A stretch of 64,000 nucleotides of DNA from Bradyrhizobium algeriense (GCF_036924595.1 NZ_JAZHRV010000001.1:5022001-5086000), one strand, 5' to 3'. Counted from the first letter of the stretch, positions 18,236 to 27,420 are shown. Made by a program: numbers and translations. The notes: generated by a model from the letters alone, not told the origin.

Positions 18236-18970
18236 TTCCAGAAAGTTCCCCTCAATAGCACGCCACACAACGTGAAATGGTTCTACGCTCGACCTGCAAC
18301 GACCATAGATCGAAGATCCGCTCTCCGCGTCCGAACTCGGCCCGACACTTATGGCTCTGTGAATCAGATGCCCCGCAGACTCGCACTTCGGGTTGGTTGC
18401 CTGTGCCTTATCGGCAAAGTCCGATCGCGAGCGAGCTGCACCGCGTCTTTAGAGAGGCGCTATGGTGACCACAACGCAAATGCGTGCGCTGCGACTTAGA
18501 ATGTCTCGATCATCGACGACTCGAGTCAGCTGACACCGTGTTTGGAAAATTTCCAAACGCTCGCTTTGGAAGATTCCAAAATCAGTGCTGTTGAAATTTG
18601 GAGCTAACAAAGATCTGTCTGAAGAGCTTTTCAAGCTGTACGTAGAACTGGCGGGCGCAAGACGCAGCGGCTGTATGAACAGGGCCTGGCACTGTTTGCG
18701 AGCCACGAACTGAAGGATGGTACGCGCGCCGGCTCAAAGCAGATTTCTCAGTTTGCCAAAGCTGGAAATTCGTAACGAGCTTTCGTTCACCTCATTCCAT
18801 CACGGCGGGTTTACGAAGGCGCCGACAGCGATCTCGCAGATGCGGAGTTGCGCGCCGCAGACCGGCATAGCGAAGCGAGGAGCGACTAAAAAACAGCCGG
18901 CTTGTCGGAATAGCCGCTGACCGCTTGTCGGAATGCTTCTCACGAGAGGTCCCAAGCCCCTTGAAAGGCT
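18236..18970. other. Intergenic region with a possible gene fragment
   Basis: No complete gene is seen. One protein-like stretch on the plus strand, 18651-18776, reads GRKTQRLYEQGLALFASHEL and ends at a stop, without a start codon in frame. It looks like the tail of a destroyed gene. No iron-box sequence was recognised upstream of the receptor gene. Confidence 0.35.
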
Positions 18971-19017
18971 TGGTGGGCGCACCAGGGCTCGAACCTGGGA
19001 CCCGCTGATTAAGAGTT
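18971..19017 (-). other. tRNA-Lys(CUU) 3' fragment: attachment-site scar
   Basis: Read on the minus strand this is the 3' half of a tRNA-Lys gene: anticodon loop ACTCTTAAT, variable loop, T-arm GGTTCGAGCC, acceptor TGCGCCC and encoded CCA. Upstream of the anticodon loop the sequence is unrelated, so there is no D-arm or 5' acceptor strand and the gene cannot be functional. Such 47-base 3' copies arise when an element integrates into the 3' end of a tRNA gene. The tyrosine integrase gene starts 177 bases away. Confidence 0.8.
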
Positions 19018-19193
19018 CAAAACCAGCGCTTCGCTGCGATTTCTAAATCTGCTCTGCACTACGACGAACCTTCAGAAGTCCTTTGTTTTACAGGGTTTTG
19101 TCGCATAGTTTCGCAGTACGTCGAACCCAAACAACCAAACACCCCGGTTCGCCAACACCGTTTGAAAACCGTTTTACTCGACTGGCTCCCACA

Positions 19194-20561
19194 ATGAACG
19201 ACATTCGCATGCCCCTGAGCGATAAGAGCATCGCTCAGTTACCCACCCCGAAGGACGGCTGGTATCTAGCCCGCGACACCGAGTTGAAGGGGTTCTTCGT
19301 CGTCGTTGGAAAGAGGAAAAGAACCTTCACCGTCCAGGGCGATCTCCGGCAGGGAGGAAAGCGGGCGTCTTCGATCAGAGTATCTATCGGCGACACGCGC
19401 GAGTTGACGACCCGAGCAGCGCGCGCGATCGCGAAGGAATATCTGGCCCAGATCAGCAGAGGACAGCACCCGAAGACGGCAAAGCAAGACGGAGACACTA
19501 ACTTCGGCCTAGTCGGGAACGAGGCGAAAACCGACGTTTCGACTGTCACCCTTAGGCAAGCATGGCAGCGATATCGGGAAGCCCACTTGATCCGAAAGGG
19601 TCGCAGTGAAAAGACCATAAGTGGTTATCGCGATCACGTGGAACGCCTTTTTGTGGAATGGCTTGATACTTCACTAGGCGAACTCGCGATGGATCCCGCT
19701 CGCGTTGCCAAGAAGCACGACGAGATTACGAAAGAGAACGGTCCCTATATCGCGAATGGCTGTATGCGAACGCTGCGCGCAATTTACAATCATGCTCGCA
19801 AGACCAATAGATTGCTGCCACGCGACAACCCTGCAGACGCCGTCGACTGGAATGAGGAGAAGCGCCGAGATACCGGCATGGGCGCGAACGACTTGACCGA
19901 ATGGTTCCGGGAGTTGGCTGCCCTCGAAAATCCGGTCCGCCGCGAATTTCATCTGCTCACGCTGCTCTGTGGTTCTCGGACTACCGCATTACAGCAAGTA
20001 AAGCCAAGTCACGTCGACTTTCGCCGCCGAACTCTGCACATCGAAAAGCCAAAGGGTGGCAGGAAGCGAGCTTTCGACATCCCGCTCTCCCGAGAAATGA
20101 TACTGTGTCTCATTCGGGCAATACGCTTCGGTAGGCAGATGTATCCGTTGCAGTCGCGGAAATGGATCTTTCCCGGCGACAGTGAGTCAGGCCACCTTGC
20201 TGAAACAAAAGAGGATCGCGATACCCTTTCAAAGTGGGGTAACGATCTTCGTCAAACGTTCCGCACCATTGCAACAGCCGCCGGGGTCTCGGAATTCGAC
20301 GCAAAGCTGCTGATGAACCATTCAATCCCAGGTGTGAATGCCGGCTACGTTACCCGCCATAAACTGCTTGAGGACCACCTGCGCAGCCAGCAACAAGCGA
20401 TCAGCACCGCTGTGTTCTCCGCTATCGGTAAAACGCTCACGAAAGACGCCGCTTTGCGAGATTGGCTCGGACGGGGCGCAAGCCGATGTGTAACCGGCGG
20501 GCTTCAGATGAAGCCAGGCGATCTGGGTGAGGATCAAGACAAAATTCGGCATGCAGCGTGA
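19194..20561 (+). CDS. Tyrosine site-specific integrase (455 aa)
   Basis: Phage/island integrase. The N-terminal part (MPLSDKSIAQLPTPKDGWYLARD...KGFFVVVG) is the DUF4102-like arm-binding domain. A SAM-like core-binding domain lies at about 130-230. The catalytic domain has Arg in LLCGSRTTALQQVKP, a Lys-bearing beta-hairpin KPKGGRKRAFDIPL, the box LRQTFRTIA (usual HxLR has become DLRQ), LLMNH, and a Tyr in GYVTRHKL. The first His of box II is thus Asp. The ATG at 19194 is chosen because the domain begins there; the frame is open to 19083. It lies beside a tRNA-Lys fragment, so it probably mediated that integration. Confidence 0.88.
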   Translation: MNDIRMPLSDKSIAQLPTPKDGWYLARDTELKGFFVVVGKRKRTFTVQGDLRQGGKRASSIRVSIGDTRELTTRAARAIAKEYLAQISRGQHPKTAKQDGDTNFGLVGNEAKTDVSTVTLRQAWQRYREAHLIRKGRSEKTISGYRDHVERLFVEWLDTSLGELAMDPARVAKKHDEITKENGPYIANGCMRTLRAIYNHARKTNRLLPRDNPADAVDWNEEKRRDTGMGANDLTEWFRELAALENPVRREFHLLTLLCGSRTTALQQVKPSHVDFRRRTLHIEKPKGGRKRAFDIPLSREMILCLIRAIRFGRQMYPLQSRKWIFPGDSESGHLAETKEDRDTLSKWGNDLRQTFRTIATAAGVSEFDAKLLMNHSIPGVNAGYVTRHKLLEDHLRSQQQAISTAVFSAIGKTLTKDAALRDWLGRGASRCVTGGLQMKPGDLGEDQDKIRHAA

Positions 20562-20679
20562 ATGCACGCATAGGCCGGATAGCCTTGGTGCTCGGCGCCG
20601 CGGTCGGTGCAGCGCCCCTCGGACTCTGAAAGGCTGTAGCGCAACGGCCTATTCCGACATTCGATTAGGGGCGATTTGA

Positions 20680-20704
20680 TCCCTGCGTCCCGAACGCAGT
20701 GCAC
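20680..20704 (-). other. tRNA-Pro(CGG)-like anticodon arm fragment
   Basis: On the minus strand, GCACTGCGTTCGGGACGCAG reproduces the anticodon stem-loop of tRNA-Pro (stem CTGCG/CGCAG, loop TTCGGGA). It is followed by GGGATC and shortly afterwards by TCGCCCC, which resembles the acceptor strand. The T-arm is missing. It may mark the other side of the integrase scar or be an older att remnant. The rest of 20562-20901 holds no gene that I can support. Confidence 0.35.
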
Positions 20705-20901
20705 ATCTTTTAAGTTGTTGATTTTTCTTGCGGTGGCGGGCACCTCTGTCCCGTTTTGTTCACGGTCGTTTCACCCAATTCGTTGCGATTTCGTTGCGGC
20801 GTTCTCAGGGAGAACGGCGCTCGCTGCGACCTTGGTTTGCCACGCATCTTTGTACACACGGTGTGTTGCCGGGCTCAGATCTTAACCCTGGCCCGCGACG
20901 G

Positions 20902-22149
20902 TCACAGGTCCTTTTCGGCAAGCTCGCGAAATTCGTCGGGAACGGAACGAGAGATGCCCAGCACCACCGAGCCGTACCCAATGGCATCCCATCCGAAGCG
21001 ATCGCGGATCTTATCGACAGCACGGTCGGCCGCCCACCGTGCCATGCCTGTTTTGGTGCCGGGGCGACGAGGTTCATCTTGAAGTCCAAGCGGAAGTTCC
21101 AGCTCGAGATCCCAGTGCTCCTCAAGATGCGACACAGAGATCGCCAGGAGCGAGATGGTCTTCTCGTCAGGGTGTTCCGCGATGACCGCGCGCACTAGCT
21201 CCTCGGCGAGCTCGGCGAGGATCACGGTCGCGGAGATTGGTGCATCGAGTGTTAGCGAGCGAGTAACTGAGTTCAGGTCGGCGAAGCGAACGCGGACCGT
21301 CACGGTTCGGCCCGGCCTGGATTTGGCCCGGAGCCGGGTGCCGATTCGGTCTGCAAGGTGAAACAGGGTAGGTCGAAAAACTCGCTCTTCGGCACACTTC
21401 ACGCCGATCGCCGACTGCGCTCCCGCAGATCCAGCCCGTCGGTGGGTCTTGATTTCGCGTGGATCGCGATTCCATGCCAGCGCTGAGAGTTTCTCTCCTG
21501 CCGCGGGACCGAGCAGCCGTTCAAGCGACCATCTTGGTGTCTTTGCCAGCTGCCCGATCGTCAGCACGTCGATCTCGGCCAGCCGTGCCTTTGTAACCGG
21601 ACCCACTCCCCACATCAGCTCGACTGGCACTTGGTGAAGGAATTGCAACTCGGTGTCGGGATCGACAACCACCAATCCGTCGGGCTTGGCCAACTGCGAC
21701 GCGATTTTTGCCAGATGCTTGGTGCGCGCGACACCGACCGAGATCGGAAGGCCATACTCCACCCGCACCCGTTGGCGGATTGCCGTTGCAATTTCAGCAG
21801 GCGAACCGAAGAGATGAGTGCAGCCCGCAACGTCGGCAAAGGCCTCGTCGATGGAAATCCGCTCGACGAGGGGCGTGAAATCGCCGATCACCTTGATGGC
21901 GGCATCGCCCAGCCGTTGGTATTCCTTGAAATGCCCGCTGACAAAAGTTAGTTGCGGACAGAGTCCGCGCGCTTGTCGTCCCGGCATCCCGCCACGGACC
22001 CCGAAGGCCTTAGCCTCGTAAGAAGCGGCGAGCACGACTCCGCCGCCGACGGCGATCGGTTTGCCGCGTAACGACGGGTCGAGCAGCTGCTCTACCGAGG
22101 CATAGAAAGCATCCAGGTCCGCATGGAGGATGGTGGCTGTCGTTGCCAT
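20902..22149 (-). CDS. dinB: DNA polymerase IV (Y-family, 415 aa)
   Basis: Translesion polymerase. The N-terminus ILHADLDAFYASVEQ carries the first catalytic aspartate (D11) and the steric-gate region. ISIDEAFADVAG supplies the second acidic pair. Helix-hairpin-helix motifs (MWGVGPVTKARLAEIDVLTIGQLAKTP, abbreviated here to its ends) and a C-terminal little-finger domain follow. Start ATG 22149 is the conserved one; the frame extends to 22209 without similarity. No beta-clamp motif of the QL[SD]LF type is obvious in the last residues, which end EFRELAEKDL. It stands alone, and is probably SOS- or stationary-phase-induced in relatives. Confidence 0.93.
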   Translation of the reverse strand: MATTATILHADLDAFYASVEQLLDPSLRGKPIAVGGGVVLAASYEAKAFGVRGGMPGRQARGLCPQLTFVSGHFKEYQRLGDAAIKVIGDFTPLVERISIDEAFADVAGCTHLFGSPAEIATAIRQRVRVEYGLPISVGVARTKHLAKIASQLAKPDGLVVVDPDTELQFLHQVPVELMWGVGPVTKARLAEIDVLTIGQLAKTPRWSLERLLGPAAGEKLSALAWNRDPREIKTHRRAGSAGAQSAIGVKCAEERVFRPTLFHLADRIGTRLRAKSRPGRTVTVRVRFADLNSVTRSLTLDAPISATVILAELAEELVRAVIAEHPDEKTISLLAISVSHLEEHWDLELELPLGLQDEPRRPGTKTGMARWAADRAVDKIRDRFGWDAIGYGSVVLGISRSVPDEFRELAEKDL

Positions 22150-22300
22150 CCCGATCGTTGGCCCGTGACGTTTCGAGGAAGTTTCACGCGGAGAACATAA
22201 TGAGAACACACATGGATGAAGTCAAGCCGATCCTGCGCCCCGTGACCAGTTCCAACATAAGGCCGTGGCTCTACGTTTCCTTCAGTACCTGACGCCGCCG

Positions 22301-22552
22301 CTACCGAGCGCGCCGACGACGCCGGCAATGATTGCGTTGCGAACGTTGCGCATCAAATGGTCGTTTCGGATCTTCCGGGTTGTCCTCATAGTCTAAGCGG
22401 GTTTCCATCCGACCCATGCCGCAAACAACCATGTCGTGGAAGGCGTCGCCTTCCTCATCTCCCGCGTCGCATTGCTGGTGAAACCACTTCGCCGCCGACG
22501 TCAGAAGCTCGTTTTTCTTCACAACGCCGGGCGTTCGCGGCAAGAACTGCAC
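22301..22552 (-). CDS. Small hypothetical protein (83 aa)
   Basis: A short frame with well-behaved composition: KNELLTSAAKWFHQQCDAGD, then an acidic-aromatic middle part, EDNPEDPKRPFDAQRSQRN, and an Arg-rich tail. It resembles small conserved rhizobial proteins, but I cannot name a family. It lies upstream of dinB on the same strand, 151 bases away, and no strong ribosome site was seen. The first ten residues may not be part of the protein. Confidence 0.4.
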   Translation of the reverse strand: MQFLPRTPGVVKKNELLTSAAKWFHQQCDAGDEEGDAFHDMVVCGMGRMETRLDYEDNPEDPKRPFDAQRSQRNHCRRRRRAR

Positions 22553-22618
22553 TTCCTGCCGATTGCTAGGATTCGACTCAATCGGCCAGAAGGGGGGAGA
22601 GGGAGTGCAGTTCTGTCG

Positions 22619-24880
22619 CTACAGCTGCGTCAGCAGTTCGTCGATCCGGATTGGGAAGCGGCGGAGCCGCACGCCGGTCGCGTGCCAGATTGCATTCGCC
22701 ACCGCGCCGGCGCTGCCCGTGATGCCGATCTCGCCGACGCCCTTGATGCCCAGCGCGTTGACGTGCGGATCGTGCTCCTCGACGGTTAGCACGTCGAGAC
22801 TGGGCACGTCAGCATTCACGGGGATGTGGTACTCGGCGAGGTTGGCGTTCATGATCCGGCCGCTGCGGCGATCGATGATGGCCTCCTCATGCAACGCAAA
22901 GGACAGGCCCCAGATCATGCCGCCGAACAGCTGGCTCCGCACTAGATGCGGATTGATGATGCGCCCCGCGGCGAACGCGCCGACCATGCGGGTGGCGCGG
23001 ATCTGGCCGAGCTCGGGATCGACTTTGACCTCGGCAAACACGGCGCCATGGGCATGCATCGCATACTCTGCCTGCGCCGCCGTATCAGCGCCGCCCATGC
23101 CGCGCGCCTCAATCTCGGCAAGGCCGGCGCGAGCGAGGATGTCCGGATAGGCCTCGCTACGACTCTCATCGTCGCGGCGGAACAGTTGCCCGTCGCGCGC
23201 GATCACGCCGGCATTGCCGGCGCCGAACAGCGCTGAGCGCTCGTCATTGGTTGCGAGATCGGCGAGCCTGGCGATCAAGGCCGCTCCGGCGTTGTGGATC
23301 GCATTTCCCGCGGTCGCGGTGTGCGCCGACCCGCCGGCGATGCCGCCGTCCGGCAGATCCGACGTGCCGGACCTGAATTCGACTCGGTCAACATCAAGGC
23401 CGAGGCCGTCGGCCGCGATCTGGGCCAACGCCGTCCAGGCGCCCTGCCCCATGTCATGCGCGCCGATCTCCATCACGCCTGTGCCGTCGCGGCGGATCAC
23501 AGCGCGGGCTTCAGCCTGGAACATCATCGCTGGGAACGTTGCCGTGCCGAGACCCCAGCCGACCAGAAGGCCGTCACCATCGCGCATCTGCCGCGGCGAG
23601 AGCGGACGTTTCGCCCAGCCGAAGCGCGCGGCGCCCTGCTCATAACAGGCCCGCAGTGCCTTCGAGGAGAACGGCTTGCCGGTGATCGGCTCGACCTCGG
23701 CATAGTTCTTCAGGCGGAACGCGAGCGGATCCATGCCGCAGGCCAAGGCCATCTCGTCGATCGTGCTCTCCAACGCAATCGATCCGGTCGCCTCGCCAGG
23801 CGCACGCATGAATAGGGGCGTGCCGGTATCGACGCGCACCGCCTCATGCGAGGTGCGGATCGCGGGACTGGCATAGAGCGTGTGGGACGCGCCCGCCGCC
23901 GGCTCGTAGAAATCATCATAGCTGCTCGACACCGTCCTAGCGTGGTGGTCGATCGCGGTAAGACGCCCTTCGCCGTCGACACCTATCCGCAGGCGCTGCC
24001 GCGTCGGCGCGCGATGGCCGACAGGGCCGTACATCTGCTCGCGGCGGAGCACGAGCTTGACCGGCCTGCCGACCAGCTTCGCCGCCATGACGCCAAGGAT
24101 CTGAGGGCCGGTCAAAAATCCCTTCGAGCCGAAGCCGCCACCGAGGAACGGGCTGCGGATCAGGATATTCTCTGGCGCGATGCCGAACAGCTCGGCGACC
24201 CGCGCGCGCGCCATCACCATCGCCTGGCTTGGCGTATCGATCGACAGCGTGTCGCCATCCCAGGCCACGACGATCGCGTGTGGCTCCATCGCGTTGTGAT
24301 ATTGCGGCGGCGTCTCATAGGTCGCTTCGACCGTCTTCGATGCCGCGGCAAGGCCTGCCTCGATATCGCCGTGCACATTCTCGGTCGGATTGCCGACGCC
24401 GACGACGGGCGGCACGAATGTCTCGCCGGCATCGAGGCCGACGCGCGCCGGCAACGCCTCGTAGCGCGGCACCAGCAGGGCTGCGCCTTCGGTAGCGGCT
24501 TCCAGCGTCTCGGCGATCACGACCGCTATGGACTGGTTGGCATAGCGCACCTCGTCGCTCTGCAGCACCTCCATCCGAAACACGAACGGATTGGTCTTGA
24601 TATCAGGGTCGATCGCAAGCGGCGGCTTGTGCGTCGAGGTCATGACGTCGACCACGCCGGGATGGGCTTTCGCCGCCGCGACATCGAGCGATGTCACGCG
24701 GCCGCGCGCGATGCTGGCAACGGCAATCACCGCGAACAGCATGCCCGGTGGATGATGATCGGCGGCGTAAGCAGCCTGTCCCTTGACCTTCAGGATGCCG
24801 TCGCGGCGGGTCAGCGGCTGGCCGATGCTCGAACCATGCCGTATGTGGGCAGGCGTCTGGGTTGGATTGATCTCAAGCAT
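22619..24880 (-). CDS. Xanthine/aldehyde dehydrogenase family, molybdopterin-binding subunit (753 aa)
   Basis: Large subunit of a molybdenum hydroxylase, most like the PaoC/YagR branch. It opens with GSSIGQPLTRRDGILKVKGQAAYAAD (ends quoted from a longer conserved block). Molybdopterin motifs GGGFGSKG (about residue 255) and MGQGAWTALAQIAADGLG are present. The catalytic glutamate lies in KGVGEIGITG near the C-terminus. Start ATG 24880 overlaps the FAD-subunit gene by 8 bases, consistent with coupled translation. With the two smaller subunits it forms an alpha-beta-gamma enzyme that oxidises aldehydes or N-heterocycles. No signal peptide is on this subunit. Confidence 0.92.
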   Translation of the reverse strand: MLEINPTQTPAHIRHGSSIGQPLTRRDGILKVKGQAAYAADHHPPGMLFAVIAVASIARGRVTSLDVAAAKAHPGVVDVMTSTHKPPLAIDPDIKTNPFVFRMEVLQSDEVRYANQSIAVVIAETLEAATEGAALLVPRYEALPARVGLDAGETFVPPVVGVGNPTENVHGDIEAGLAAASKTVEATYETPPQYHNAMEPHAIVVAWDGDTLSIDTPSQAMVMARARVAELFGIAPENILIRSPFLGGGFGSKGFLTGPQILGVMAAKLVGRPVKLVLRREQMYGPVGHRAPTRQRLRIGVDGEGRLTAIDHHARTVSSSYDDFYEPAAGASHTLYASPAIRTSHEAVRVDTGTPLFMRAPGEATGSIALESTIDEMALACGMDPLAFRLKNYAEVEPITGKPFSSKALRACYEQGAARFGWAKRPLSPRQMRDGDGLLVGWGLGTATFPAMMFQAEARAVIRRDGTGVMEIGAHDMGQGAWTALAQIAADGLGLDVDRVEFRSGTSDLPDGGIAGGSAHTATAGNAIHNAGAALIARLADLATNDERSALFGAGNAGVIARDGQLFRRDDESRSEAYPDILARAGLAEIEARGMGGADTAAQAEYAMHAHGAVFAEVKVDPELGQIRATRMVGAFAAGRIINPHLVRSQLFGGMIWGLSFALHEEAIIDRRSGRIMNANLAEYHIPVNADVPSLDVLTVEEHDPHVNALGIKGVGEIGITGSAGAVANAIWHATGVRLRRFPIRIDELLTQL

Positions 24881-25928
24881 GCAATGCTCCCGAATTCGAT
24901 GCGAAGGGAGACGCCGGCAACGCGGGCATGCGCGCGGGCGTCCCGTTTGCGGCAAGGCTCAGTGCGCGCACGATCACGCGGCGCGCCAGCTCGATCTTGA
25001 AGGCGTTGTCGCCCGACGGCTTTGCGTCGGCGAGAGCAGCTTGCGCGGCCTCGCGAAAATTCGCCGCCTCGGACGCGGTACCCTTCAGCACCTGCTCCGC
25101 CGCCCGGGCACGCCACGGCTTTGCCGCGACCCCGCCGAGCGCCAACCGTGCCTCCGAGATCTTGCCGTTCTCGACGTGGAGCGTCGCGGCCGCCGACACA
25201 ACGGCGAAAGCATAGGAGGTGCGCTCCCGCACCTTGAGATAGCGCGCATGCGCAGCAAAGCTGCGCGCCGCCGGCGGCAGCCGCACCGCGACGATGAGGT
25301 CGCCAGGCTCGAGTACGGTGTCACGCTCCGGCGCATCGCCGGGCAAGCGGTGCAGTTCCTCAAGCGGCAGCTCGCGCCGGCCACTGTTGCCTTCGATCTC
25401 GACCACAGCATCGAGCGCGACCAACGGCACGCAGAAATCGGACGGGTGGGTCGCGATGCAGCTCTCGCTCCAGCCGAGCACCGCGTGCAGCCTGTTCTCG
25501 CCATCACGCGCATCGCAGCTGCTTCCCGCCTCGCGTTTGTTGCAGCGGCTGGCTTTGTCGTAGAAATAGGCGCAACGGGTCCGCTGCAGCAAGTTACCGC
25601 CGACGGTCGCGACGTTGCGCAGCTGTGCGGATGCACCCGACAGCAAAGCTTCCGCCACCGCTGGATAGACCTTTGCGAAATCCGTGTCGTGCGCCAGGCC
25701 GGCATTGCTGACGAGCGTGCCGATGCGGACGCTGCCATCAGCGAGATGCTCGACGCGGTCAAGCCCCGGAAGATGGGTGATGTCGATCAGGCGATCCGGC
25801 CGGCTGACGCCGTCCTTCATCAGGTCGAGCAGATTGGTGCCGGCGGCAAGATAGGCCGCACCCGGCTGGGCCGCGGCTGCAACAGCCTCAGCAAGCGTCG
25901 CGGGCTTCACATAATCGAACATCTTCAT
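24873..25928 (-). CDS. Xanthine/aldehyde dehydrogenase FAD-binding subunit (351 aa)
   Basis: Middle subunit of the molybdenum enzyme. The FAD-binding domain starts MKMFDYVKPATLAEAV and has AAGTNLLDLMKDG and the GGNLLQRTRC motif. Between FAD motifs sits a cysteine-rich insertion (RCAYFYDKASRCNK, SSCDARDGENR) as in PaoB of E. coli, which binds an extra [4Fe-4S] cluster; this points to the PaoABC class rather than classical xanthine dehydrogenase. It overlaps both neighbours by a few bases (8 with the large subunit, 4 with the iron-sulfur subunit). Confidence 0.92.
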   Translation of the reverse strand: MKMFDYVKPATLAEAVAAAAQPGAAYLAAGTNLLDLMKDGVSRPDRLIDITHLPGLDRVEHLADGSVRIGTLVSNAGLAHDTDFAKVYPAVAEALLSGASAQLRNVATVGGNLLQRTRCAYFYDKASRCNKREAGSSCDARDGENRLHAVLGWSESCIATHPSDFCVPLVALDAVVEIEGNSGRRELPLEELHRLPGDAPERDTVLEPGDLIVAVRLPPAARSFAAHARYLKVRERTSYAFAVVSAAATLHVENGKISEARLALGGVAAKPWRARAAEQVLKGTASEAANFREAAQAALADAKPSGDNAFKIELARRVIVRALSLAANGTPARMPALPASPFASNSGALHA

Positions 25929-26422
25929 GCGGAACGCCTCTGTTTGTCTTCGGTCTGGCTGGCCTGCGCCTCAAGTACAGCGTCGACGATGCCGGCATAG
26001 GCACCGCAGCGGCAGAGATTGCCGCTCATTCCCTCGCGGATCCGCTCGGGATCGTCGCCGGCTTGGTCTTCGCACATCAGGCCGATCGCGCTCATGATCT
26101 GGCCCGGCGTGCAGAACCCGCACTGGAAGCCATCACAGGCGATAAAGGCGGCCTGCACCGGATGCAGCTGGTCGCCCCGCGCGATGCCTTCGATGGTTAC
26201 GATCTCGGCGCCGTCATGGCTGATGGCGAGCGCGAGGCAGGAGTTGATACGCTTGCCGTCGACGAGGATGGTGCAGGCGCCGCATTGGCCGCGGTCGCAT
26301 CCCTTCTTGGTTCCGGTGAGTTGCAGGCGCTCACGCAGTAGATCGAGCAGCGTGACGCGCGGATCGTTCAATTCGATCTCGCGCCGCGCACCGTTCACGG
26401 TGAGGCTGATGGAGTGGATCAT
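25925..26422 (-). CDS. (2Fe-2S)-binding subunit of xanthine/aldehyde dehydrogenase (165 aa)
   Basis: Small electron-transfer subunit. Plant-type [2Fe-2S] ligands are in GCDRGQCGACTILVDG with a further Cys in INSCLAL. The second cluster is in GFQCGFCTPGQIM and GNLCRCGAYAGI. Unlike PaoA of E. coli there is no N-terminal Tat signal: the protein begins directly with the ferredoxin fold (MIHSISLTVNGARREIEL). So a cytoplasmic enzyme is more likely. First gene of the operon, 240 bases from the divergent TetR-type gene. Confidence 0.93.
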   Translation of the reverse strand: MIHSISLTVNGARREIELNDPRVTLLDLLRERLQLTGTKKGCDRGQCGACTILVDGKRINSCLALAISHDGAEIVTIEGIARGDQLHPVQAAFIACDGFQCGFCTPGQIMSAIGLMCEDQAGDDPERIREGMSGNLCRCGAYAGIVDAVLEAQASQTEDKQRRSA

Positions 26423-26532
26423 GCAGGGCTCCGATCAGATATGGTCATGGGTGGCCGCAGCGTGCCGCCGCCGCGGCCACCATCGATCTCAGACGGCGCG
26501 AAGATGGATCGAGCCGGCATAGGGACGGATAT

Positions 26533-26549
26533 ACGGAGGTACCCTCCGT
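26533..26549. promoter_or_regulatory. Palindromic operator, probable TetR site
   Basis: ACGGAGG-TAC-CCTCCGT, perfect 7-bp arms, lies between the divergent dehydrogenase operon and the TetR-family gene, 111 bases from the operon start codon. Sites of this ACGGAGG...CCTCCGT form are known for several TetR regulators that control themselves and a divergent operon. Binding here is inferred. Confidence 0.6.
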
Positions 26550-26662
26550 TTAACAAGACGTGCCCCGAAAGATTTCAGAATCCATCCAAAGGACATGTGC
26601 AAACAACGCGATGCAGCCATGAGCGGGTTCAATCTAACCAGATCGTGATCTACATTGCGGGC

Positions 26663-27313
26663 ATGGACGACCACGTCGACAACGTCAGGAAGCCCCGCGC
26701 CGACGCCGTGCGCAATCGCGAGCGCGTGCTCGAAGCCGCGAAAGCCGTGTTCAGCGCGGGCGGATCGGAGGCGAGCCTCGAAGCCGTTGCGAAGCGCGCC
26801 GGCGTCGGCATCGGCACGCTCTATCGGCACTTCCCGACCCGCGAAGCTCTGTTCGAGGCCGTCTACCGGCGCGAGGTCGAACAGCTCGGTGAACTCGCCG
26901 GGCAGCTGAAGAGTGCAAAGCACCCGGTCGAGGCGCTGCGCCGCTGGCTGCATTCCAATGTCGAATTCGTCGCCACCAAGAAGGGCATGCTGGCGGCGCT
27001 GGCGCTCGCAGTGCAGAACCAGTCCGAGCTGCACGCATTTTCGCTCGATCGCCTGACCAAGGCTGTCGGCCTGTTGCTCGACCGCGCGGTCGCCGCCGGC
27101 GAGGTGCGCGCCGATATCAGCTCGGAGGACCTGCTGCGGGCGCTGATCGGCATGTGCTACATGCACGATCAGCCCGGCTGGCAGGCGACGGCACTGCGGC
27201 TGCTCGACGTGTTCATCGACGGGCTTCGGATCCAGCCGAAGGCGAAAGCGTCACGCGCCGCTGCGAAGTCGCCGACCAACAAACGCGCGACGACGCGAAC
27301 GGTTAGACGCTAA
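26663..27313 (+). CDS. TetR/AcrR-family transcriptional regulator (216 aa)
   Basis: N-terminal TetR DNA-binding domain: RERVLEAAKAVFSAGGSEAS, then the helix-turn-helix SLEAVAKRAGVGIGTLYRHF and PTREALFEAVYRRE. The C-terminal ligand-binding half is helical, with a basic tail (KAKASRAAAKSPTNKRATTR). The start ATG 26663 gives the usual TetR length; the open frame back to 26414 overlaps the dehydrogenase operon and is not used. It is divergent from the molybdenum dehydrogenase and probably represses it through the palindrome between them. Confidence 0.9.
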   Translation: MDDHVDNVRKPRADAVRNRERVLEAAKAVFSAGGSEASLEAVAKRAGVGIGTLYRHFPTREALFEAVYRREVEQLGELAGQLKSAKHPVEALRRWLHSNVEFVATKKGMLAALALAVQNQSELHAFSLDRLTKAVGLLLDRAVAAGEVRADISSEDLLRALIGMCYMHDQPGWQATALRLLDVFIDGLRIQPKAKASRAAAKSPTNKRATTRTVRR

Positions 27314-27420
27314 CCCCGTCAGGATCGGGCTTTAGCTCATCGCGCTGGCCGGCGACGAACCGCGCCGCGCCATAGGGTCGCCCTCCGCGGAACGCCTTGC
27401 CGATCCGCCGGCGTAGAGCC

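Noticed and set aside
18971..19017. Intact tRNA-Lys gene
   Set aside because: No D-arm or 5' acceptor strand precedes the anticodon loop; only the 3' half is present.
23846..25000. Plus-strand frame of 384 codons opposite the molybdenum dehydrogenase
   Set aside because: Shadow of the large-subunit gene; composition dominated by Arg, Asp and His and no ribosome site.
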